From: an uncultured Desulfobacterales bacterium
Lineage (GTDB): Bacteria; Desulfobacterota; Desulfobacteria; Desulfobacterales; JAFDCJ01
Assembly (NCBI GenBank): GCA_945787595.1
Contig: CALZJV010000115.1
Location: forward strand, 1 to 13,629
Reading direction: 5' to 3'
DNA length: 13,629 nt
The position numbers and the translations under genes were made by a program. Under the pieces are notes generated by a model. It had not been told where the DNA came from. It was given only the letters and a program-made list of their open reading frames with translations, and ran no database searches. This document shows positions 6,845-13,277 of this stretch, one piece after another (the stretch's first letter is position 1; each line of letters opens with the position of its first letter).

Positions 6845-9800
6845 TCAAGGAACACCAGTTGATTCCGGTTTATCATTTACACTCTGTTCTTTTTTTTCGT
6901 TTTTTCCTGAAGAAAATACGGGCTGTATGATGGTAATCGGAAGTTTTAAGGTTCGTTCCAGAATACCCAGCACTCCGGAGCCAACGGCTGCGGGATGAAG
7001 GGGTATCACGTCGGGGTCTGCTAAATCACCTTTGGCGCTGAAGGGAATTGAAATCAGCTTGCCGCCTAGGATATGCCCTATCAAAGGCAGAAATTTGATG
7101 ATGCGATCCATAGTTTTGAACGGCGCGACTAGGACAGTAAGATCCAATTTTTTTTCGGAAAGGTCGATGTTGCCTTCGCAGGCAATTCCCATTGATACGC
7201 CATCGATGGCGCATTCCTGCATGATGAGCTTGCCGCCTTCAAGGTCCGCTCTGATTGTCATATCATGGTAAGCAAAACCCTCGCCGATCAGATCCGGGAC
7301 TTCTCCCCGGTAAATTTCGGTAACATTTAAAATCGAAAGAATTTTAGCCAGGAGACCAAACCGATAAATTCGACCCTTCTCGGCGGAGAATGTCATTTCT
7401 CCTGTCATGGACTTTAAGAATTCAGCCGGTTTGCTTTTTGATAAGAGCTGACCATTTAAATCAAAAGTACCCATTGCCAAATTTTTTTGATCGGTAAAGC
7501 AGGCAACGGCAGGGGCGAGCATTTGATTCACGGCGGTGGGAACCAGAAAAATTTCCAGTGTCTGCTCCTTAACCTTCAGCTGGCCTTGAAAGGATATGCT
7601 GCACACAACCGCTTCATTGACCGTAATTACCACATTGTCCGGTTTAAATGAGAGATCGGCTTTCAGGGGGCTCACGGAATATGTTTCATAGTTAAAGTTA
7701 TCCGCCTGAACTTTAAGGGTTCCCTGAAAATCCCTTTTACTGAGACGGCTGTTCGGATCTTTACTCTTTATTTCTGCATAGTGGAAAATGTTATCAACCT
7801 GATCCCAGTCAATGGCGTCAGCGGTGAGGATCAGGTCCAGCAAAGTCACATTTTCTGATACAACCATTTCTCCAGTCAGTGTCAGATGGTTTTCTCCCCA
7901 GGCTAAATCCGTTGCATTCATCCGGACTCTGTTGCGGGCAGCTTGCGGTGTGGTTTCAGTGGTCAGGTGAAATGAACCGTTGTTGACCTTTAGTGGATCA
8001 CCAAGGGCATCCGAAATGAGGACAAGGTTTTTCATGTTGCCGGTCATAGCAGAATGCCACTGGGCCGGTAAATGCAAGGGACCTTTCAGGTCTAGACCTG
8101 ACAGAAAAACCTTTCCTTTGGTTACGGAAAAATCCTCTAAAAAGGGTTCATTTTTTTTAAAAGACAACAGCCAGGGATAGACCTCATCCGCGACGAGCGC
8201 CATGGATTGGGAATGAACCTCAAAGGTGGGCGATTTCCCGAGATCAAAGCCGGCAGTAAATCGAGAAATCGTGGAGTTTCCCAATGAGGCATCGATTTCT
8301 TCTAAGACGAACCGGTTCTTGCGCCATGAGATTTTACCCTTGTCAACCCGCAAAGGGCCCGGTAATCCTTTGGAGTGAAGATCGAGTTGCTCGATGTCAG
8401 CGGAAAATGTCACTTGTCCAAACGACGGTTTTGAAACAGGGCCGCTGACTGTCATGCTTCCAAACGCCAGTGATCCGCTTATGGGTTTAAACCGGTCGAG
8501 GGCTGGCGGTATGTTTTTATAAGAAAAGATTAACGGGCTTATATCTTCAAGGTGGAGCAATGCCCGGCCCGTTCGAGTTGAGAACACCGGCGCCTTCGTC
8601 CAGTTAACGTCACCGGAAACCCTTTGTATGGATGATTTTCCCATGGCGGCATTTACACCATTGAAGGTGATTTTAGTCCCCTGCCATGTAAAGCGCCCCC
8701 GGCCGATCTGCAAGGAATTGGATAGCTTCTCTGAGGTTAAGATTAGTTTGTTGACAACACCGCGAGTTTGGAAATGCCAGTTCATGGGGCTGAATAACGG
8801 ACCTTTTATTGCCAAGTTATTTACTGCGACCTCACCTTTCAATCCACTAATATTATTCAAATTTTTTTTGAAAACCTCAAAGGAAAGCAGCCAGGTGTAG
8901 AGCTCATCCAGGTTTAATTTTGCCGATTTGGAATTAACACTAAGACTGGGAGTAGCGGTCCAGTCGACAGCGATAGAAGGATTTAACAATGAGGACTTTC
9001 CGATGTTCGCATTAAAATCGTCGAATGCAAGGCGGGTCCCGCCATAATTAAACTGCCCCCCGTCAATTTCAATCGCGTATGGGATGCGCTTGTAACGGGC
9101 GGTCAAATGAATATTTGAAGCCTGCACTTCAGCTTTCAGGCTTGCCAGATCATCTCCCAGTGTCAAGATCCCCGTTGCCGTGCCCTTGACATCCTTAATC
9201 AGGGCAAGCTCATTTAGAAAATCCCCATCTCGAACAACGCGACCTAAAACCGGCGGCAATTGGGACAGGTCGGCATTGACACCTATTCTAAGTTGAAAGG
9301 GTGCTAGATCTTGGTTGAGACCCAGTGCCATCTTACCGTTGCGGCCGCCGGAGTTTCCCATCATTGCTTCAAGGTTCTCGCCATACAGAATCCCCTTGGA
9401 AATAAGCGCATCCCCGATCACATGATCCAGATTCAGTCCGGCCCCTGGGATGAAAATTTTGCCCTGTGTCATCCGCCCTTTGATGACAATATTATCCAGC
9501 ATCCCCAGTTCAGCGATTCTGCGGCCCTGAATGCGAACCGTCATCCAGGGGACATATCCTCCCCTGATAATTTTAAATATATTTCGAATCGTTTCAGATT
9601 CGCCCACAAGTCCGAGTGCCACCTGCCTGACCGAAGCCGCATCTATCCGGGAGCCGTTTATGGCCAGCTGGATATCCTGCAGATTCTCATCGTAGGAAAA
9701 CATCCCGCTGGCTTCCAGTCTGGGGAAATCAAATCCCATTTCCGTCAGGGAGATTGCGACCGTCTTGTCACCGATCTGAATCTTTCCCTGGACACGGCCG

Positions 9801-10663
9801 CCCCTAATTATGAGCTGTTCTTCAGCGCGACTCAATGCAAGAATTGGAACTGCTCCGTCGACAACGGCCTCCAAATTTCCGGTGCCATCCAATTCAACAT
9901 CGATCGTTAAATTTGCTTTGGTGTCCGTCACCTGCAGGGCGGAATCAGGTAAAAGATAAGCCATTAAAGCCTGAGGACGGAAGCGGGAGAGCCGAATGTG
10001 CCCCTTGCCTTTGAAGTCTGAGGGATTCAAGGATCCGTTGACATCTATTTGATCCCACAGGTTAGATTTACACCTGATGGAAAAGTCAAGCTCGTTCGGT
10101 CGGCGCTGATAAGCGGCCTGTACTTCTTTTAGTTTAAATTGCCGTCCAAAAGGATCTACAAGGGTCATTTTTCCAAAATCAACCCGCAGCTTCAGCTGCG
10201 GTAATTTAAACTCCGGAAGACCCCGAACGGCTTTCGATATCGCCTTTACGATCTCGTTAAATGATGCAAGTTGCTCAGGCTGTGCTGCCTCAGGACTGAT
10301 TTGAGGCAGTTTCATAAAGTAGTCCGCATATTCAAGCGTGACAATGCCGACCTGCAGACTGCCCAAGAAAAGAGGCCAAATTTTAGGATAAACCTTCATC
10401 CGATGCATTTTAATCGTGAAACTATCCGGAATCAATATTTCGACTTTATGGACGACGATATGGGGCCTTGGAAAGTAAGACAGGTCAAGACGTCGATATT
10501 TTATCTCACCTCCGATCTCCTTGGATACGGTATGCTCGATTTTTTCCCTTACCATCTCCAAATTGATCAGATGCGGCGCGATCATCATCATAACGACGAT
10601 GAGGGCACTGAAAATCAGCAGGCTTTTGATCAGCAGGTTGATAATTTTTTTAGGTCTGCTCAT
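6845..10663 (-). CDS. Large AsmA-like protein (AsmA/YhdP/TamB-type bridge family)
   Basis: A 1272-aa protein anchored by one N-terminal membrane helix (about residues 7-30) with the rest predicted periplasmic and beta-rich. The N-terminal region (AsmA-type, about 30-200) and the C-terminal region (about 1080-1215, with the GEMTFSAEKGRIYRF and GxxxIDL patterns) resemble AsmA and AsmA_2 domains. Members such as AsmA, YhdP and TamB form long lipid-binding beta-grooves linking inner and outer membranes, and this length would suit that role; the lipid cargo is unknown. The middle holds tandem repeats in exact 120-residue register: GKSS at 555 and 675 and GNST at 795; WLLSF 591, LIFSY 711, WLLSF 831; GP at 621, 741, 861. 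The tail after ~1250 is polar and low-complexity. Single-gene unit; the ATG at 10663 has only a weak Shine-Dalgarno. Confidence 0.88.
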   Translation of the reverse strand: MSRPKKIINLLIKSLLIFSALIVVMMMIAPHLINLEMVREKIEHTVSKEIGGEIKYRRLDLSYFPRPHIVVHKVEILIPDSFTIKMHRMKVYPKIWPLFLGSLQVGIVTLEYADYFMKLPQISPEAAQPEQLASFNEIVKAISKAVRGLPEFKLPQLKLRVDFGKMTLVDPFGRQFKLKEVQAAYQRRPNELDFSIRCKSNLWDQIDVNGSLNPSDFKGKGHIRLSRFRPQALMAYLLPDSALQVTDTKANLTIDVELDGTGNLEAVVDGAVPILALSRAEEQLIIRGGRVQGKIQIGDKTVAISLTEMGFDFPRLEASGMFSYDENLQDIQLAINGSRIDAASVRQVALGLVGESETIRNIFKIIRGGYVPWMTVRIQGRRIAELGMLDNIVIKGRMTQGKIFIPGAGLNLDHVIGDALISKGILYGENLEAMMGNSGGRNGKMALGLNQDLAPFQLRIGVNADLSQLPPVLGRVVRDGDFLNELALIKDVKGTATGILTLGDDLASLKAEVQASNIHLTARYKRIPYAIEIDGGQFNYGGTRLAFDDFNANIGKSSLLNPSIAVDWTATPSLSVNSKSAKLNLDELYTWLLSFEVFKKNLNNISGLKGEVAVNNLAIKGPLFSPMNWHFQTRGVVNKLILTSEKLSNSLQIGRGRFTWQGTKITFNGVNAAMGKSSIQRVSGDVNWTKAPVFSTRTGRALLHLEDISPLIFSYKNIPPALDRFKPISGSLAFGSMTVSGPVSKPSFGQVTFSADIEQLDLHSKGLPGPLRVDKGKISWRKNRFVLEEIDASLGNSTISRFTAGFDLGKSPTFEVHSQSMALVADEVYPWLLSFKKNEPFLEDFSVTKGKVFLSGLDLKGPLHLPAQWHSAMTGNMKNLVLISDALGDPLKVNNGSFHLTTETTPQAARNRVRMNATDLAWGENHLTLTGEMVVSENVTLLDLILTADAIDWDQVDNIFHYAEIKSKDPNSRLSKRDFQGTLKVQADNFNYETYSVSPLKADLSFKPDNVVITVNEAVVCSISFQGQLKVKEQTLEIFLVPTAVNQMLAPAVACFTDQKNLAMGTFDLNGQLLSKSKPAEFLKSMTGEMTFSAEKGRIYRFGLLAKILSILNVTEIYRGEVPDLIGEGFAYHDMTIRADLEGGKLIMQECAIDGVSMGIACEGNIDLSEKKLDLTVLVAPFKTMDRIIKFLPLIGHILGGKLISIPFSAKGDLADPDVIPLHPAAVGSGVLGILERTLKLPITIIQPVFSSGKNEKKEQSVNDKPESTGVP
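7997..9076 (-). repeat. Three coding repeats of 120 codons inside the AsmA-like gene
   Basis: Residues about 530-649, 650-769 and 770-889 align end to end without a gap: the G-(K/N)-S-(S/T) motif, the (W/L)-(L/I)-x-S-(F/Y) motif and the G-P turn each recur at +120 and +240. A fourth, more diverged unit probably starts at 890 (PLKVNNGSF). The repeats are diverged in amino acids, so they reflect old duplication of a structural module rather than recent DNA duplication. Confidence 0.75.
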
Positions 10664-10762
10664 AACGACTTCTATAACTGCAATTATATTCCCATACTCG
10701 GTAAAACAAAAATAAGAGCTTCGCCTTTAAGGTAATCCTGAATCTTCTAAAGTTCAAACCAA

Positions 10763-10809
10763 ACTAAAAATAAGATTCCAAAAATAGTCAAAGGCGACCG
10801 CTTGGTCAA
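10763..10809 (-). promoter_or_regulatory. Two overlapping candidate promoters for the AsmA-like gene
   Basis: On the minus strand: P1 is TTGACC (10809-10804), 17 bp, TATTTT (10786-10781); P2 is TTGACT (10791-10786), 17 bp, TTTAGT (10768-10763). Both have 5/6 at -35 and 4/6 at -10 with ideal spacing. P1's -35 and spacer overlap the left arm of the dyad at 10797-10806, so binding there would affect it. Confidence 0.4.
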
Positions 10810-10853
10810 GTTGAAATTTAATAATTACTAAAGGTTAAATAACACCAAGCGGT
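10797..10853. repeat. Nested inverted repeat with perfect 10-bp outer arms
   Basis: Outer arms ACCGCTTGGT (10797-10806) and ACCAAGCGGT (10844-10853) are exact reverse complements 37 nt apart. Inside them ATTTAA (10816-10821) and TTAAAT (10835-10840) form a second dyad. This can be read as a cruciform or RNA hairpin, or as two opposed copies of one protein-binding half-site next to the AsmA-like promoter. Confidence 0.55.
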
Positions 10854-10983
10854 AAGCAAGGCATGTTTGCTGTACGGTGCACATGAGAGGTATCCAACAA
10901 AACCCGCAGATTTTTTCGGAATTCCGGGCGGTACACTGACATTGGGGGTTACCGTTCTTGACTGCTCCATACCTGCACCCGGG

Positions 10984-10996
10984 TCTGAAAATCAGA
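10984..10996. promoter_or_regulatory. Upstream CTGA-TCAG dyad of the iscU promoter
   Basis: TCTGA (10984-10988) and TCAGA (10992-10996) flank AAA, ending 11 bp before the -35 box. It shares the CTGA...TCAG core with the palindrome downstream of the promoter. Confidence 0.35.
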
Positions 10997-11007
10997 GGTC
11001 ATAGCTA

Positions 11008-11036
11008 TTGACCCACGGCTGGATTTGCTGTATTGT
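11008..11036 (+). promoter_or_regulatory. iscU promoter
   Basis: TTGACC (11008-11013), 17-bp spacer, TATTGT (11031-11036): 5/6 and 4/6 matches to sigma70 consensus. Transcription would start near 11043 and give a ~65-nt leader for iscU-iscS. Confidence 0.55.
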
Positions 11037-11058
11037 ACTACGCTTTTCATGTTCAAAT

Positions 11059-11070
11059 ACTGATATCAGT
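11059..11070. promoter_or_regulatory. Perfect 12-bp palindrome in the iscU leader, probable operator
   Basis: ACTGATATCAGT is fully symmetric and lies at about +17 to +28 of the predicted transcript, where a bound dimer would obstruct transcription. It does not resemble the E. coli IscR sites I know, so the regulator is open. Confidence 0.5.
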
Positions 11071-11107
11071 TTATAGTTAAATATATTCATCGGAGAAAGG
11101 GGGCTAT

Positions 11108-11620
11108 ATGTACAACGAAACGGTTATGGATCATTTCCGACATCCAAGAAATGTAGGGGTGATCGAAGATGCCAATGGTGTTGGAGAGGTCGGAAATCCC
11201 CTGTGTGGCGACATGATGACGATTTACTTGAAAATTCTTGAAGACCACATCGAAGATATCAAGTTTCAGACTTTTGGGTGCGGATCTGCTATTGCGGTAT
11301 CAAGTATGCTGACCGAAATAGCCATGGGAAAATCCATTGAAGAAGCCAAAAGCATTACAAATAAAGATGTGGCCGCAGCACTGGAAGGTCTGCCGAAAAA
11401 CAAGCTTCACTGCTCCAATTTGGGGGCGGATGCCCTACAGCTTGCGATCAAGGATTATGAGGACAGAAAGGCCGGGGTTACCCGGGCAGAACCCAAACGC
11501 AGGGACGAACATGAACATACCCATGGGGGCCAATGTTACTGTCCTTACTGCGATATTGAGCTGGACATGGAAGCCACATTTTGTGATGCCTGCCAGTCCA
11601 GTCTTGAAGAAGAACACTAG
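11108..11620 (+). CDS. iscU: IscU-type Fe-S cluster scaffold with C-terminal zinc ribbon
   Basis: Scaffold on which [2Fe-2S] clusters are built before transfer to target proteins. The N-terminal ~125 residues are a full IscU domain with all known ligands: C33 and D35 (NPLCGD), C58 (FGCGSA) and C102 (KLHCSNLGADA). The HscA-binding LPPVK motif of E. coli is replaced by LPKNK (95-99), fitting a lineage without a dedicated HscA/HscB pair. A linker rich in His and charged residues (HEHTHGG, 135-141) leads to an added ribbon, C143-C145-C148 and C159-C162, which plain IscU (~128 aa) lacks; total 170 aa. GGAG (11092-11095) and a GGGGG stretch precede the ATG. It is followed 102 bp later by the iscS-like gene on the same strand, surely its partner. 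Confidence 0.93.
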   Translation: MYNETVMDHFRHPRNVGVIEDANGVGEVGNPLCGDMMTIYLKILEDHIEDIKFQTFGCGSAIAVSSMLTEIAMGKSIEEAKSITNKDVAAALEGLPKNKLHCSNLGADALQLAIKDYEDRKAGVTRAEPKRRDEHEHTHGGQCYCPYCDIELDMEATFCDACQSSLEEEH

Positions 11621-11722
11621 AGTTGCATGCTTGGACGGTGAAAATCATGCTTTCTCTCGCAATGTTACTTTTAAAAGGTGATCTCACTTTTATTTCTCTT
11701 AAAATTGCCCCAGGTGATGACG

Positions 11723-12901
11723 ATGAAATCCATTAATTTTGATCATATTTCAGCCAATCCGCTTTTACCCGAAATTAAAAAAGCGATGATTGAGGCGATC
11801 AATAAAGATTACCACAATCCCTCCAGTCAGCATCAGGCCGGTGAAAAAGCTGCAGAAGCCTTGGAACAGGCGCGTGAATCAGTGGCGAAACTGATCAATG
11901 CCGCCATGCCGAAAGAAATTGTGTTTACATCCGGCGGCACCGAATCCATAAATCATGCCATTAAAGGTGTGGCACTGGCCAACGCCGAAAAAGGTAATCA
12001 CATTATTACCTCCAACATTGAGCATAATGCGGTCATTCGCAGTTTGAGGCGGCTAAAGTCCGCGGGTTTCAATGTGACATCCCTGTCGGTGGACGATACC
12101 GGGCGGGTGAATCCCCAAGACGTTGTGGATGCCATCACTGCTGAAACCATTCTGGTCTCGATCATGCACAGCAATAATGAAACCGGAACCCTTCAGCCAG
12201 TTGAGGAGATTGCCCAGATTTGCCGGGATCGAAAAGTGATTTTTCACACGGACGCTGTTGATTCGGTTGGTGTGATGCCCTTTGATGTCCAAAAATTCGG
12301 AGTGGATTTGCTCAGTTTTGCCTCCAATACATTCTATGGACCGACCGGGGTCGGCGGTCTGTATATCCGTCGTGGAACCCGCATTTTTCCACTATTAGAC
12401 GGCGGAGTTCAGGAGAACAATAAACGCGCGGGCGCTGAGAATCTGATCGGCATCATCGGCATGGGCAAAGCCGCTGAGATTGCACGACGGGATATGGATT
12501 CGAATTTTGCCCATGTAAGCAAGCTAAAAGAAAAATTTGTCGAAGAATTACCCGATTATATTGATGAATACATTATTAACACCCATGGGCAGTATAGCCT
12601 GCCGAACCTGGTGTCTGTTTCCATTAAGTATATTGAAGGTGAAAGCGTGGTGTTAATGCTGGATGATGATGGTATCTCGGCATCAACGCGATCCGCCTGT
12701 GCCACCGGTTCGCTGAGAGCATCCCACGTGTTACTGTCATTGGGGCTAAGTCATGCCGATGCCCAGGGGACACTGGTGGTTTCTTTCGGTGTAGACAATA
12801 CCGAAGAGGATATCATCGCATTTCTAAAATCATTAAAAAATGTCGTCACCACTCTGCGTGAAATCTCACCCCTGTATAAAAAGGAGCGCGGGGCGAACTA
12901 G
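11723..12901 (+). CDS. iscS: IscS/NifS-like protein lacking the PLP lysine (non-canonical cysteine desulfurase homologue)
   Basis: Full-length class V aminotransferase-fold protein, 392 aa, clearly of the IscS/NifS family. I start it at ATG 11723 (AGGTGA just upstream; M-K-S-I-N-F-D-H matches the family start); the frame opens at 11678. Kept: T73 (SGGTES), H101 (EHNAV), N152-E153 (NNETG), D177, R235, and the mobile-loop cysteine C326 (RSACATG). Lost: the Schiff-base Lys, where E. coli has SGHKIYGPKG, is T203 (SNTFYGPTG, codon ACA 12329-12331), with its His neighbour N202; Gln183 is D180; the substrate-binding Arg region (SIRFS) reads TLVVS. The ATT motif near the start is SAN. A normal desulfurase reaction is therefore unlikely. 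The intact C326 could ligate a cluster held by the adjacent IscU. From memory, A. fulgidus IscS shows the same loss (Asp at this site) and no desulfurase activity. No frameshift or decay is visible. Confidence 0.9.
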   Translation: MKSINFDHISANPLLPEIKKAMIEAINKDYHNPSSQHQAGEKAAEALEQARESVAKLINAAMPKEIVFTSGGTESINHAIKGVALANAEKGNHIITSNIEHNAVIRSLRRLKSAGFNVTSLSVDDTGRVNPQDVVDAITAETILVSIMHSNNETGTLQPVEEIAQICRDRKVIFHTDAVDSVGVMPFDVQKFGVDLLSFASNTFYGPTGVGGLYIRRGTRIFPLLDGGVQENNKRAGAENLIGIIGMGKAAEIARRDMDSNFAHVSKLKEKFVEELPDYIDEYIINTHGQYSLPNLVSVSIKYIEGESVVLMLDDDGISASTRSACATGSLRASHVLLSLGLSHADAQGTLVVSFGVDNTEEDIIAFLKSLKNVVTTLREISPLYKKERGAN

Positions 12902-12916
12902 CACGGACGGGCCAGA

Positions 12917-12951
12917 ATTGAAAATTGAAGATTGCAGATTGAATATTTGTG
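12917..12951. repeat. ATTGAAA-type heptamer tandem repeat
   Basis: Five consecutive 7-nt units starting 15 bp after the iscS stop: ATTGAAA, ATTGAAG, ATTGCAG, ATTGAAT and a diverged ATTTGTG. Unit length equals that of the unrelated-sequence repeat at 1836-1900. Confidence 0.75.
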
Positions 12952-13029
12952 GATGTCGCTTCGCTCTGCTTTTTTATTATCTTTTTTAAATCATTGATCC
13001 CGCCGGAGTGTGATTTGCTGATACCTTCA

Positions 13030-13055
13030 TTTTCTGACAACATGGTGTCAGAAAA
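13030..13055. promoter_or_regulatory. 26-bp dyad with perfect 10-bp arms
   Basis: TTTTCTGACA (13030-13039) and TGTCAGAAAA (13046-13055) are exact reverse complements with ACATGG between them. It could be an operator or a hairpin at the 3' ends of the converging transcripts. The T-run is on the 5' side and the A-run on the 3' side in both readings, so it is not a standard terminator. Confidence 0.5.
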
Positions 13056-13069
13056 AAACCGTTAAGGGC

Positions 13070-13216
13070 CTATGAATGAGATTGCCCAAGCTCAAGAAAG
13101 CACGCCTCATCAGCATCCGACATCATGCTGTCAAAGTACATGTCAATAATATCCCTGTGAACGGAATATTTGCCTGTCAGGAGTTTTTCATCAATCTCGA
13201 TCGGATGCATTTTCAT
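13070..13216 (-). CDS. Possible small hypothetical protein, 48 aa
   Basis: Starts at ATG 13216 (an in-frame TAA five codons earlier excludes a longer form) and ends at TAG 13070-13072. The product is acidic and balanced in composition, beginning MKMHPIEIDEKLL and ending ELGQSHS, with one Cys, no membrane helix and no motif I recognise. It lies 61 bp downstream of the gspB-like gene on the same strand, so it may be co-transcribed. The upstream ribosome site is weak (AGAAG). Codon use looks protein-like, but a decayed or chance frame cannot be excluded. Confidence 0.4.
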   Translation of the reverse strand: MKMHPIEIDEKLLTGKYSVHRDIIDMYFDSMMSDADEACFLELGQSHS

Positions 13217-13230
13217 GGAAAGCGCTTCTT

Positions 13231-13259
13231 ATCTTAAAACTTGACGTGAATTTTAAGAT
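13231..13259. repeat. AT-rich hairpin between gspB-like gene and the small ORF
   Basis: ATCTTAAAA (13231-13239) and TTTTAAGAT (13251-13259) are perfect reverse complements with an 11-nt loop. It has no T-tract on the minus strand, so it is a poor terminator; it may be an operator or mRNA stem. Confidence 0.45.
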
Positions 13260-13263
13260 CTTA

Positions 13264-13275
13264 GTCTATATAGAC
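13264..13275. promoter_or_regulatory. Perfect 12-bp palindrome GTCTATATAGAC
   Basis: Fully symmetric, 2 bp beyond the gspB-like stop codon and next to the 13231-13259 hairpin. Possibly a protein-binding site controlling the small ORF; nothing identifies the protein. Confidence 0.35.
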
Positions 13276-13277
13276 GG

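Larger units (their letters stand above)
10664..11107. other. 444-bp divergent intergenic region between the AsmA-like gene and iscU
   Basis: No convincing gene on either strand. It holds candidate promoters for the AsmA-like gene on the left, a nested dyad at 10797-10853, a 10-bp palindrome CGGAATTCCG at 10917-10926, and the iscU promoter with two related dyads on the right. The stretch 10855-10980 is otherwise unexplained; the only small frame (ATG 10883, 18 codons) has no ribosome site. Confidence 0.6.
12902..13277. other. Intergenic region between iscS-like and gspB-like genes
   Basis: 376 bp where the flanking genes converge. It contains a heptamer repeat (12917-12951), two T-runs near 12970-12988 with no convincing stem before them, a 26-bp dyad (13030-13055), a possible 48-aa small gene on the minus strand (13070-13216), a 9-bp hairpin (13231-13259) and a 12-bp palindrome (13264-13275). 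Confidence 0.7.

Noticed and set aside
9311..9910. 199-codon plus-strand open frame
   Set aside because: Lies wholly antisense within the AsmA-like gene, has no ribosome site, and its protein shows no domain; it is a shadow of the coding strand.
10883..10939. 18-codon plus-strand leader-like frame upstream of iscU
   Set aside because: No Shine-Dalgarno and upstream of the predicted iscU promoter; likely chance.
11673..11691. Hairpin AAAAGGTGA / TCACTTTT with T-rich tail between iscU and iscS
   Set aside because: Weak, bulged and mostly A-T with a 2-nt loop; the genes clearly form one unit, so at most a mild attenuator.
13072..13149. 25-codon plus-strand frame ending in a Cys-rich tail
   Set aside because: Overlaps the longer minus-strand 48-aa frame, is very short and has only a weak ribosome site.
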